From positions 1 to 64,000 of the forward strand of contig NZ_JBCMYF010000032.1 in assembly GCF_050483325.1 (NCBI RefSeq): a stretch of 64,000 bases of DNA, read 5' to 3'. Each line of letters starts with the position of its first letter. The stretch's first letter is position 1. Origin of the DNA: Bacillus_P idriensis_A. GTDB lineage: Bacteria > Bacillota > Bacilli > Bacillales > Bacillaceae. Shown here in pieces: positions 51,206 to 60,206 of this stretch. The translations under genes were made by a program, and so were the position numbers. The notes under the pieces were generated by a model. The model was not told the DNA's origin, did no database searches, and saw only the letters and a program-made list of their open reading frames with translations.

Positions 51206-52591
51206 CTATTCCCCCCGCGGTCCAATCATATCTAGCGGATTCACATACTCATCAAATTCCGCTTCCGTCAGCAGCTGAAGCTTTATCGCAGCTTCTTTCA
51301 GCGTGCTTCCATCTTTATGTGCTTCTTTCGCTATTTTCGCAGCATTGGCATAGCCAATATGCGGGTTTAAAGCTGTTACCAGCATTAAAGATTCATTTAA
51401 ATATTTATCAATAACATCGAGATTCGGCTTGATTCCAATCGCACAATGATCATTGAAGGAATGAATCGAATCGGCAAGCAGCCTCACTGATTGCAGGAAA
51501 TTATACATAATTACGGGCTTGAACACATTCAGTTCAAAGTTGCCCTGACTAGCTGCAAAACCAATGGTTGCATCGTTACCCATTACTTGTGCTGCCACCA
51601 TAGTAATCGCTTCACTTTGGGTTGGGTTGACTTTTCCAGGCATAATGGAGCTTCCAGGTTCATTTTCAGGTATGGTGATTTCGCCGATTCCGCATCGCGG
51701 ACCGCTTGAGAGCCATCTTACATCATTGGCAATCTTCATTAAATCTGCTGCAAGACCTTTTAAAGCCCCATGTACAAAGACGATTTCATCATGACTTGTC
51801 AGCGCGTGAAACTTGTTTTCAGATGTGCGGAATTTAGTGGCTGTATAAATGCTGATTTCTTCAGCTGCAAGTCTTCCAAAATCAGGATGTGCATTGATGC
51901 CTGTTCCAACCGCTGTACCTCCGATGGCAAGATCGCGCATCTTTTCAACGGATAAGAGAATCATATCTTTGGATTTTTGCAGCATATGCACCCAGCCGCT
52001 TATTTCCTGGCCCAATGTGAGAGGGGTAGCATCCTGAAGATGGGTTCTGCCGATTTTGACAACATCATCGTTTTCTTTAGATTTGTTCACAAGCGTTAAA
52101 TAAAGCTTATCAATGGCAGGAATTAATAAATCAAAAATAGAGAGCACTCCTGATATATGCATCGCAGTTGGAAATGTATCGTTCGAGCTTTGTCCCATGT
52201 TGACATCATCATTCGGATGAATATGCTGATCCGATTCTCTTAACAGTGTGTTTCCTCTGTTAGCAATCACTTCATTTACATTCATATTGCTCTGCGTTCC
52301 GCTCCCTGTCTGCCATACAACTAAAGGAAAGTGCTCATCGAGTTTTCGGCTGAGAATATCATCGCAGACTTTCACAATTGCATGTTCTTTTTCTGCGTTT
52401 AGTTTTCCTAATCTGCCATTTACTTTAGCTGCACTTCTTTTTAAAATGGCAAATGCGTCAATCAGCTCCTGCGGCATTTTTTCCGACCCGATTTTAAAGT
52501 TTTCTTTGCTTCGCTGTGTCTGAGCTCCCCAAAACTTATCTGCAGGCACTTTAATCTCACCCATCGTATCTTTTTCAATTCGAAATTCCAT
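51206..52591 (-). CDS. fumC: Fumarate hydratase, class II
   Basis: The 461-residue TCA-cycle enzyme converts fumarate to malate. The superfamily signature GSSIMPGKVNPTQ and the histidine-bearing GRTHLQDATPLTLGQE are present. The ATG at 52591 follows GGAGGTGG. The B. subtilis ortholog is called citG. Confidence 0.96.
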   Translation of the reverse strand: MEFRIEKDTMGEIKVPADKFWGAQTQRSKENFKIGSEKMPQELIDAFAILKRSAAKVNGRLGKLNAEKEHAIVKVCDDILSRKLDEHFPLVVWQTGSGTQSNMNVNEVIANRGNTLLRESDQHIHPNDDVNMGQSSNDTFPTAMHISGVLSIFDLLIPAIDKLYLTLVNKSKENDDVVKIGRTHLQDATPLTLGQEISGWVHMLQKSKDMILLSVEKMRDLAIGGTAVGTGINAHPDFGRLAAEEISIYTATKFRTSENKFHALTSHDEIVFVHGALKGLAADLMKIANDVRWLSSGPRCGIGEITIPENEPGSSIMPGKVNPTQSEAITMVAAQVMGNDATIGFAASQGNFELNVFKPVIMYNFLQSVRLLADSIHSFNDHCAIGIKPNLDVIDKYLNESLMLVTALNPHIGYANAAKIAKEAHKDGSTLKEAAIKLQLLTEAEFDEYVNPLDMIGPRGE

Positions 52592-52717
52592 TTTCTCCAC
52601 CTCCATATTTTTTATCCCTACCCTTTTTATTCAAGAAAAGTTCATATAAACCTTTTTAACACACCTATTCTTCCGCTGCTTTTTTGATAAAATATAGAAA
52701 ACGGCGGAGGAAATAAA

Positions 52718-53392
52718 ATGAATTCTTTTAAGCTCGTTATGTTCGATTTGGACGGAACTCTTACAGATCCCGGAGCAGGAATTATTCATTCTATTAAGTA
52801 CGCATTAAATGCAATGAATGTAAAACTGCCATCAGCCGCTGTTTTAAATGACTTTATTGGACCGCCGCTTCAGATGTCGCTGCAAAAGCATTTAGATTTT
52901 GATCAAGCTGACATAGAGCAGGCCATTCGCTTTTACCGGGAGTACTTCACGATAAAAGGGATGTTTGAAAATGAGGTTTATCCAGGAATTATCAGTCTCC
53001 TTGAAGACTTAAAGCGTGAAAATATTCAGCTTGCTGTTGCTACTTCAAAACCAACTGTCTTTGCAGAAAAAATACTTAAACATTTCAAAATGGATGCCTA
53101 TTTTCAAAAAATAACCGGAAGCAATCTAGATGGTACACTTACTTCCAAGGCAGACATCATCGCAGATGTTTTAAAGCATCACCATTGGATTATCAAATCA
53201 GAGATTGTCATGATCGGCGACCGTGAGCACGATATCATCGGAGCGAAGGAAAATGGCATTGCTTCAATTGGAGTTTTATACGGATATGGTTCGGAGAAAG
53301 AACTGAGCAGAGCAGCAGCGAATTTTCTTGCTCCATCAGTGAACGAACTGAAGAAAACCCTGCTGCAGCAAGGAAAGACAGAGTTTAATTAA
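52718..53392 (+). CDS. HAD-family phosphatase (Gph/phosphoglycolate-phosphatase-like)
   Basis: The 224-residue enzyme has the HAD nucleophile motif FDLDGTLTD (about residues 8-16), motif II in AVATSKP, and MIGDREHDIIGAKENG as motif IV. The helical cap between them is of the C1 type. The substrate is unknown; phosphoglycolate or nucleotides are likely. GGAGG stands before the ATG. Confidence 0.88.
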   Translation: MNSFKLVMFDLDGTLTDPGAGIIHSIKYALNAMNVKLPSAAVLNDFIGPPLQMSLQKHLDFDQADIEQAIRFYREYFTIKGMFENEVYPGIISLLEDLKRENIQLAVATSKPTVFAEKILKHFKMDAYFQKITGSNLDGTLTSKADIIADVLKHHHWIIKSEIVMIGDREHDIIGAKENGIASIGVLYGYGSEKELSRAAANFLAPSVNELKKTLLQQGKTEFN

Positions 53393-53423
53393 ACGTTTGT
53401 TTAACTATTAATGAGGTGATAGA

Positions 53424-53708
53424 ATGGGAGATTTCTTCGTACTGACTGCAGCATTGCTGCTCTTAATTTTTGTTTTAGACTCGCTTGCAAAATTGAAGGG
53501 TTCAAGTAAAGACAAGAATGAAAACATTCTTAAATTATATTTAGGATTTCTAATTCTGATTGCCATTTCGGTGATTCCCTATAAAATGTGGAAACTGACA
53601 GGCAGCCATCACAGTCCTGACGGCATGCTCGTTACAGCAGGTGCTGCTCTTGCCATGATTGCTTTCGTTATCAGCTTTTATTCCCGCAGAGTTAAAAGTC
53701 ATGCTTGA
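53424..53708 (+). CDS. Small membrane protein, unknown
   Basis: The 94-residue protein has three hydrophobic segments (about 4-20, 36-54 and 66-86) separated by short charged loops. It has a good ribosome site (GAGGTGA) and a strong terminator follows. I recognise no family. Confidence 0.65.
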   Translation: MGDFFVLTAALLLLIFVLDSLAKLKGSSKDKNENILKLYLGFLILIAISVIPYKMWKLTGSHHSPDGMLVTAGAALAMIAFVISFYSRRVKSHA

Positions 53709-53755
53709 AGGTTGATACATATAAAAGCATACAATATAGAAGAAACATCCAGTGA

Positions 53756-53796
53756 ACCGGGGTACAAACGCGAAACGTTTATGCCCCGGTTTTTTT
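53756..53796 (+). terminator. Terminator of the small membrane-protein gene
   Basis: AACCGGGG and CCCCGGTT enclose a loop of about 20 nt that itself holds a small inverted repeat, followed by eight T. The following 53797-54035 shows no gene. Confidence 0.85.
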
Positions 53797-54035
53797 TCAT
53801 TCACGAAAATCCGCATAAGAATATCCCCGTTTTCTGCCTGATACTTTGATTTTAACTGCTGCACAAGCAATTAAAACGCCCCCTTTTCTTCCATCCATTT
53901 TTCAGCAGGAGCGTCAAAACTATTCATCTTTCCAAAATTCATTTACAATTTTATTATAAAAATTTATTGATTCAGATTGATCTTTTCAGCAAGAAAATAT
54001 CGTTACCTTTTCATAAAGGTAAAGGATGGGATGAT

Positions 54036-55163
54036 ATGAAAAAACGGAATGTGAAAATAATTTTGTCAGTTGTGCTGATTCCGAGTCTTGTCTTTGTCAT
54101 GGTCAAAGGGGGAGAAGCTTTATTTACAAGATCATCAGGCAGCACTGCAGTTAAAGCCGATTATGAAGAAGAAAATCTAGAAGCAGCGACATTTGCAGGC
54201 GGCTGTTTTTGGTGTATGGAGCCGCCATTTGAGAAGCTTGATGGTGTTCAGGAAGTGATTTCAGGATATACAGGCGGAACCGAAGAAAATCCTTCTTACA
54301 ATGAGGTTTCTGCAGGGAAAACCGGGCATATTGAATCTGTTCAGGTCGTATATGATCCTGCTGTGGTGACCTATGAAGAACTGCTGGATGTTTATTGGAA
54401 GCAAGTAGACCCGACCGACTCTGAGGGGCAATTTGTCGATCGCGGCAAGCAATATTCAACAGCGATTTTTATTCATAATGAAGAACAGAAAATGGCGGCA
54501 CAGGCCTCTAAAGAAAAACTGGATCAATCCGGACGCTTCGATCAAAAGATTGTCACGCCAATCCTGACTGCCTCAACATTCTACATGGCAGAGGACTATC
54601 ATCAGGATTATTACAAAAAGAACCCGGTCCGATATGAATATTACCGGAACCATTCAGGACGTGATCAGTTTTTAGAAAAAACATGGGGCGATGAACTGAA
54701 AAAAGAACAGGCATCTTACAAAGCCTATACCAAGCGTTCAAAAGAAGAGGTAAAAAAAGAACTGACTGACATACAGTTTGAGGTCACTCAGGAAGACGGA
54801 ACCGAAAAAGCTTATGACAACGAATACTGGGACTTAAAAGAGGATGGCATCTATGTAGATATTGTCTCAGGCGAACCCCTTTTCAGTTCTCTTGATAAAT
54901 ATGATTCAGGCACAGGCTGGCCGAGTTTTACAAAGCCGCTTGTGCACGAAAATATCATTGAAAAAGAAGACCGCAGCTTCTTTTCAGTCCGGACTGAAGT
55001 AAGAAGCAAACACGCAGATTCCCACTTAGGCCACGTATTCGATGACGGACCTGAACCGACCGGACTCAGATACTGCATGAATTCTGCTGCGATGCGCTTT
55101 GTGCCTGCAAAGGATTTAGAGAAAGAAGGGTACGGAGAATTTGCAGCTTTATTTAAGAAATAA
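54036..55163 (+). CDS. msrAB: Membrane-anchored peptide-methionine sulfoxide reductase MsrA-MsrB fusion
   Basis: The 375-residue protein has an N-terminal hydrophobic anchor (IILSVVLIPSLVFVMV, about 7-22), an MsrA domain with the catalytic Cys in AGGCFWC (about residue 51) and an MsrB domain (about 235-365) with the catalytic Cys in RYCMNSAAMRF. The zinc CxxC pairs of many MsrB are absent, as usual in this fusion type. It should repair both S and R methionine sulfoxides in exported proteins outside the membrane. The ATG at 54036 follows GGATGG. Confidence 0.92.
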   Translation: MKKRNVKIILSVVLIPSLVFVMVKGGEALFTRSSGSTAVKADYEEENLEAATFAGGCFWCMEPPFEKLDGVQEVISGYTGGTEENPSYNEVSAGKTGHIESVQVVYDPAVVTYEELLDVYWKQVDPTDSEGQFVDRGKQYSTAIFIHNEEQKMAAQASKEKLDQSGRFDQKIVTPILTASTFYMAEDYHQDYYKKNPVRYEYYRNHSGRDQFLEKTWGDELKKEQASYKAYTKRSKEEVKKELTDIQFEVTQEDGTEKAYDNEYWDLKEDGIYVDIVSGEPLFSSLDKYDSGTGWPSFTKPLVHENIIEKEDRSFFSVRTEVRSKHADSHLGHVFDDGPEPTGLRYCMNSAAMRFVPAKDLEKEGYGEFAALFKK

Positions 55164-55164
55164 T

Positions 55165-55194
55165 AAAACTTCAGCGGTTTCGCTGAAGTTTTTT
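55165..55194 (+). terminator. Terminator of msrAB
   Basis: AAAACTTCAGCG and CGCTGAAGTTTT form a 12-bp stem with a 4-nt loop, followed by T. Confidence 0.93.
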
Positions 55195-55196
55195 AT

Positions 55197-56026
55197 AGCC
55201 CGTCTATCCTGTTAAACTCCCGCAAAAGTCTAAGTTTATCAAGCGTAAGAGAGCCCTTCCATTCTTCTCTGGCGATAAGCCACGTATCTTCATACTGCCC
55301 CTATGACCAGTCCGGTACAAAGCTGCCGTCTTCAGTTTGCTGTCCAGTGATAAAATCAAGATTCTGTTCCACACTCTCAGCGTATAATGGATAATACCTG
55401 GAGCTTGGAGATTGAATCACACCCGAAGGCTGGAGTCCGTAACCCCTCAAATCTTCTGGATTCCTGATGATACATTTGTTAACAAATTCATCAATCTGAA
55501 CGGTCATTTCACGGCTGGTTACCTGCGGCGCTCCTTCAACAAGTCTTAGATAGCTGGATGGGAGAAAGTTCCCCCTGAGGTAGAATCAGCGCCTAGGGCA
55601 TCTTGGTGGAATTATCAAGAGTCCGGGGAAAATTGGGAAAATCCAAGTGCTGAAATACTTGGTTATTTATTCGAAAATAAAAGTTTCATACCAGAGAGTG
55701 AAGGTCGGTTTGAATCGTCTGTACGAAATAAGCAATAACTTTCTTAAGGATATCATCTTCCTCATTCGCATTTACTCTGGATAGATACTGCATGCTCAAT
55801 CTTCGAGGCAAGTGCGGAAGAATCTGAGCATCTGAAATCCGGCTCAAGTCCATTGTCGAATCCGCCATCTTGATTTTGGTAAGCTTTAAGCTCCATTAGC
55901 ACATCTTCTTTAGAGCCGTTCTCAAATTCAAATAGATATAAAGCACGGTCAACCTTTCGTGCTTTTTTAAGCATAAATTCCCGTGCTTTTAGAAATTGCC
56001 TCTTCGTAAACTGCTTTATAACTTCA
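55197..56026 (-). pseudogene. Broken gene of a squalene-cyclase/prenyltransferase-like repeat protein, with an internal inversion
   Basis: Minus-strand pieces are FLKAREFMLKKARKVDRALY ... YQNQDGGFDNGLEPDFR (55980-55800), a second frame continuing with MQYLSRVNANEEDDILKK, then LRLVEGAPQV ... GYGLQPSGVIQSPSSRYYPL ... TEDGSFVPDWS (stop near 55301), and an in-frame continuation EDTWLIAREEWKGSLTLDKL. The piece expected in the middle (PPEVESAPRASWWNYQ ... AEILGYLFENK) is found on the plus strand at 55571-55736. The gene thus has at least one frameshift, one stop and one inversion. The intact family is an uncharacterised protein of bacilli. Confidence 0.75.
55564..55743. other. Inverted 166-bp segment bounded by a 7-bp inverted repeat
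   Basis: GAAAGTT (55564-55570) and AACTTTC (55737-55743) bound 166 bp. Flipping these 166 bp puts DDILKK in frame with VPPEVESAPRASWW and joins EISNNF to LPSSYLRLVEG on the minus strand, one frame shift apart. The orientation of the coding text is therefore opposite to its flanks. Confidence 0.75.
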
Positions 56027-56033
56027 TCCCCCG

Positions 56034-57878
56034 CTATTTTTTCAATCTTATGATCACCTTTGTGCCCTTGCCAAGTTCACTTTCCATTTTGAATTCCCCG
56101 TTGTGCTCGGTAATGATTTTGTTGCTGATCGTAAGACCGAGGCCGATGCCTTTTTCTTTTGTGGTAAAAAAAGGTGTTCCGAGCTTTTCCAGCCGTTTTT
56201 CATCGATGCCTGTCCCATTATCTTCAAACGTCAGCTGATAATTGAACGCTTCTTTGCTTTCTCCTCTTATTTTAAGACGGCCGCCATCCGGCATAGCGTC
56301 CAGTGCATTTTTCATGACATTGATGAAAACTTGTTTAATTTGATTTTTTTCACATTCTATCTGTGCGGGATCTGAGTCAAACTGAAGGTCAATGTCCACA
56401 TTTCTGAGGGAAGCCTCTGGACTCAGCAGAATCATTGTATCTTTAAGAAGCTGCACAATATTAGTGCTTTCTTTCAAATGGATCGCCTGCGGCCTTGCAA
56501 GTGCCATAAATTCATTGACAATCTGCTCAATCCGGTTTAATTCATCCATAATGACACTCTGATATTTTTTATCTTTCCCTTCACTGTCTTCTTCTGTCAG
56601 CAGTTTAAAAAATCCCTTTATGGATGTAAGCGGATTCCTGATTTCATGGGCAACACCTGCTGCAAGCTCACCTAATACCATAAGCTTTTCATAGTTGCGG
56701 ATGTAATCCTCAACTTTTCTTTTTTCCGTTATGTCCCTCGATATAAACACAATGCTCTCAGGCTCCCCATGCTGATTCAAAACGGCCATTCCTTTTCCCT
56801 CAAACAAAACGGCCTGTCCTGATTGACTGATTTTGTGATAAGGAATTGTGACAGGTTCTTTTGTGGTAAAAAGAGTGCTCATCACTTCTGCTGCTTTTTC
56901 TTGATCTTCTAAAAGAATATACTTGAATACGTTTTGTCCTATCATACTCTCAGGCTCATAACCCAGAATTTTTTTATAGGAAGGTGATGCATATTTATAA
57001 TTTCCTTTTAAATCGACTACACAAATTAAGTCGTTGCTGTGCTCTAAAATAATCCGGTATTTGCTTTCGCTTTTTCTCAGCTTTTCTTCAGTTTGCTTCC
57101 GCAGTGTAATGTTTCTGGAAATGACGATTGCATGTTTTAACGTTTCATTTTCAGTGACAGGAACTCCGTGCGATTCAAGCCATATATAAGTATTGTCCTT
57201 GCATAAATAACGATACTCAACCGTCAGCTGTCTATTTTCATTCAGCATTTTAAAAAATTGGTCTGCAATCTGTTCTCTGTCTTCCGGATGGACAAATTGA
57301 AACGGGCTATATCCTACTGCTTCTGCCATGTCATACCCAAGGACTTCTTTGTAAGAAGGCGAAACATAGGTAAACAGTCCATTTTCATCAAGAAGCCCTA
57401 CGATATCACGCATGTTCTCCGTAATCAGCCGGAACTTTTTTATCGTTTCCTCATGCTCTTTTTCAAGCTTTTTCTTCTTAGTGACGTCTCTGATAATCAC
57501 CTGGGTGGACTGCATGTCTCCCCATATGTTTGGGAGTGTCGTGACTTCCACATATATGGGCAAGCCTTTTTTGTTATACCAGATTTGTTCCATTGAGGTT
57601 GGCGTGAAACCATTTTTTGTATCCGTAATCCGCTGCTCGATCAATTCTCTATATTGCGGATCTATGGAATTCCAGATTGGTTTTCCGATTAGTTCCTCCA
57701 TGCAGGTAAATCCAAGCAGCCTCATTGCAGAAGGGTTTATATATGTCCACTTTCTGTTTTCGTGAATTAAAAATGCGGTTGGAGAGTTTTCAAGCTGATT
57801 TAAGTAAACTTCCATTAATCCATCCAGTTTTTCCTTAGAAAGGACTTTCTCTTCATGAGTCTGCTCCAGATTCTTCAT
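56034..57878 (-). CDS. PAS-domain sensor histidine kinase (sporulation-kinase type)
   Basis: The 614-residue soluble kinase has three PAS domains (about 20-130, 140-265, 270-390), the phosphorylated His in AAGVAHEIRNPLTSIKGF (about 405-422), and an ATPase domain (VMKNALDAMPDGG, FEDNGTGIDE, GIGLGLTIS). The lack of transmembrane helices and the PAS tandem resemble KinA/KinE, which feed the Spo0A phosphorelay. No response regulator is adjacent, which also fits. The ATG at 57878 follows GGAGGATGG. Confidence 0.87.
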   Translation of the reverse strand: MKNLEQTHEEKVLSKEKLDGLMEVYLNQLENSPTAFLIHENRKWTYINPSAMRLLGFTCMEELIGKPIWNSIDPQYRELIEQRITDTKNGFTPTSMEQIWYNKKGLPIYVEVTTLPNIWGDMQSTQVIIRDVTKKKKLEKEHEETIKKFRLITENMRDIVGLLDENGLFTYVSPSYKEVLGYDMAEAVGYSPFQFVHPEDREQIADQFFKMLNENRQLTVEYRYLCKDNTYIWLESHGVPVTENETLKHAIVISRNITLRKQTEEKLRKSESKYRIILEHSNDLICVVDLKGNYKYASPSYKKILGYEPESMIGQNVFKYILLEDQEKAAEVMSTLFTTKEPVTIPYHKISQSGQAVLFEGKGMAVLNQHGEPESIVFISRDITEKRKVEDYIRNYEKLMVLGELAAGVAHEIRNPLTSIKGFFKLLTEEDSEGKDKKYQSVIMDELNRIEQIVNEFMALARPQAIHLKESTNIVQLLKDTMILLSPEASLRNVDIDLQFDSDPAQIECEKNQIKQVFINVMKNALDAMPDGGRLKIRGESKEAFNYQLTFEDNGTGIDEKRLEKLGTPFFTTKEKGIGLGLTISNKIITEHNGEFKMESELGKGTKVIIRLKK

Positions 57879-57970
57879 TGCGGTCCATCCTCCTCCAAGT
57901 ACATTCATACCCATAATATATCAAATTTTCTGCTATTACTGAACTTTTATAAAAAAGCTATATGTAATAA

Positions 57971-57998
57971 AGCCAGGATCCTAAAGCAGATCCTGGCT
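57971..57998 (-). terminator. Terminator of the germination operon
   Basis: AGCCAGGATC and GATCCTGGCT enclose an 8-nt loop just after the gerC-type stop; a T-rich tail follows on the minus strand. Confidence 0.82.
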
Positions 57999-58009
57999 GA
58001 AATCCATTG

Positions 58010-59122
58010 CTAATGCGTAATGCCATGATGAATAATTTCCACACTGAACTCGGGCTTGATGAGAATATTCGGATAGTCCTCCTCCCATTTTAACTTCTTC
58101 CAAAGAGAAGGATGATAGGCGATGAGTTCTCTTCCTATCCCGAGAAAATCGCAGTTTGCTTCCTGAAGCTTTGCAGCTGCATCCTCTGATTGCTGCTGAA
58201 GATGTTTTGTAATTTCAGTTTGGACTTTCTTTAAAAGCTTTGTGTCATATAAATGATCATGCGGGAATTCACTGATTTCTATTTTCACTTTTACAGGGAG
58301 GACAGCTTTCACTTTATGATTCAAATCCTTTTTAATTTTCATTTTTGCTTTGGTTTCTGCTACATCATAAGAAACAACAAGCTTTTCACCTTTATATGTT
58401 ATCTTATGGCTCATATCCATCTTTTTATCTTTTCGATTTGCCATGATTAATAGCGCTTTTGATTGTGCCAAATCCATTGTCGTACCTGTAAATTTATCTT
58501 TGTGAAAAAGGGCCGTGCCGATTATTTCGGCTGTATGATTTTCTTTATCAAGCTTCATATATGGAAGCACAAGACCTTTCCCTTCATCGAATAATACCGT
58601 GCACATGGATTGAATGGTTTCAACAGGGATGACAGAAGACGTTTCAGAAGTATCAATAAGCCCCGCTAAATATTGTCCAATCAATTCTTCGCCAACCTTT
58701 TGCAGATTAAGTATTTCTTGAGGATTTTCCTCAACCACGACAAATTTCCCATTTAGAGGGTTTTCAGGCGTTCGGTATAGGACATCTGCTATTTGAAACA
58801 GCCCCTTTTCAGCGAGCTCATCCTCGATTAGAAAAATTTTATTTTTAGCGGTCATCACTGTTCCGGACATTTGCTGATTGAGCTTTATTTTTGCATTTCT
58901 TGTCGAGGTTGCTGTTACAAAAAATGTTTTATTGACCGGCTGCTGTTCTTTAGACGTATAGGAATGAATAGACGTAGTCGTCAAAATTTCATCATCTTCC
59001 GCGGTTTGAAAGGCAGTAGCGGACATAAACACTGTGTTTTTAAGCATTTTTTGATCCCAGCACCCTGTAATCACCGGCAGAATCAGGAGCACCGGGATCA
59101 TCCGCTTAATAAGTCTGATCAT
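58010..59122 (-). CDS. Ger(x)C-family spore germination lipoprotein
   Basis: The 370-residue protein has a lipoprotein signal ending in VITGCWD (Cys about residue 21), the GCWD start typical of GerAC/GerBC/GerKC, and the C-terminal Ger(x)C domain (about 210-365). It is the third subunit of a germinant receptor in the inner spore membrane. Its start overlaps the permease gene by 17 bp. The germinant cannot be predicted. Confidence 0.92.
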   Translation of the reverse strand: MIRLIKRMIPVLLILPVITGCWDQKMLKNTVFMSATAFQTAEDDEILTTTSIHSYTSKEQQPVNKTFFVTATSTRNAKIKLNQQMSGTVMTAKNKIFLIEDELAEKGLFQIADVLYRTPENPLNGKFVVVEENPQEILNLQKVGEELIGQYLAGLIDTSETSSVIPVETIQSMCTVLFDEGKGLVLPYMKLDKENHTAEIIGTALFHKDKFTGTTMDLAQSKALLIMANRKDKKMDMSHKITYKGEKLVVSYDVAETKAKMKIKKDLNHKVKAVLPVKVKIEISEFPHDHLYDTKLLKKVQTEITKHLQQQSEDAAAKLQEANCDFLGIGRELIAYHPSLWKKLKWEEDYPNILIKPEFSVEIIHHGITH

Positions 59123-60206
59123 GCTTTTTCTTCCCCTTTCTGAAAAAGGATACTATCAGCAAACAAACTGGGATTGCAAATACAAATATATAGGAGAGTT
59201 TGTCAACATAATCACCGAGTTTTCCTGCCAGCTGATCACTTTCAGCCGGGGATAAAGCAAGCAGGGATACAGCTAAAACGATTAACGGAACAAAAGAACG
59301 ATGGTTTTTTTTATTAAACACATTCTGCATCCCTGTGCTTGCGATATATATGTACATCAGACCTGATGTAATAACAGAAACGACCCAAATGGCGAGGAAA
59401 ACAAGATCCACCCTTTCAATAACAGAATAGGTAATGGCCTTAAGCAAATATAGAGTAGGTTCAGGTACAATCTTCATCTCTTTTGGGCTAAAAAAGACAT
59501 AACTGGTAAATGCAATGTAGGAATAAAAAATGGTGACAATGATATTGCTCACCGTAACTGATTTCAATACCTGATTTGGCTGGCTGTTTATATATGGATA
59601 AAGAAACAGCATAATTTCAAAACCAAGAAAGGACATAATTGCTTCTTTGCTTCCCAGTAATATTTTTAACATTCCATTGTCTCCAATAGGAAAAATGTAG
59701 CGGATATCAGCTGTTTGGTAAGCGTTGAGTGTGAGCAAAAAAAGGAAAATCAGCAGAAAAGATACGATGACGAAAAAACGTGCCATTTTACGGATGTTCT
59801 CTTTTGCAAAATAGACCGCAACTGCCGCAAGGAGCAAAATCAACACCCATGCCGGAGTTTCATGGTAAATCCACCTCTTTAAAACATTTACATACAAGAC
59901 AGCGATTAAGCTTGAAACAAAAATATAAAACAGGACATAGCCCAAATTAATCAAATTCCCTAAAATTTTGCCAAGCAACAGTTTATTGATGTCAAATAAG
60001 GACTTATCCGGATATTTTTTAACAAGCACCCAAAATAAAATCGTGAACAGCTGGGCAAATACACCTGCAATAATCACAGATATCCACCCATCAGTACCAG
60101 ATACAAGATAGATATTATAAGGAAGCGACAAAACCCCGATGCCGATCTGAGTTTGAAGGACAAGGAAAAACATCTGTTTGTGAGTGATATTATGATTCGT
60201 TTTCAT
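59106..60206 (-). CDS. Endospore germination permease, GerB family
   Basis: The 366-residue protein has ten transmembrane helices and belongs to the APC-like GerAB/GerBB/GerKB group (LQTQIGIGVLSLPYNIYL in helix 1). It is the ligand-sensing subunit of the germinant receptor. It overlaps both neighbours by 17 bp, showing tight coupling. Confidence 0.93.
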   Translation of the reverse strand: MKTNHNITHKQMFFLVLQTQIGIGVLSLPYNIYLVSGTDGWISVIIAGVFAQLFTILFWVLVKKYPDKSLFDINKLLLGKILGNLINLGYVLFYIFVSSLIAVLYVNVLKRWIYHETPAWVLILLLAAVAVYFAKENIRKMARFFVIVSFLLIFLFLLTLNAYQTADIRYIFPIGDNGMLKILLGSKEAIMSFLGFEIMLFLYPYINSQPNQVLKSVTVSNIIVTIFYSYIAFTSYVFFSPKEMKIVPEPTLYLLKAITYSVIERVDLVFLAIWVVSVITSGLMYIYIASTGMQNVFNKKNHRSFVPLIVLAVSLLALSPAESDQLAGKLGDYVDKLSYIFVFAIPVCLLIVSFFRKGKKKHDQTY

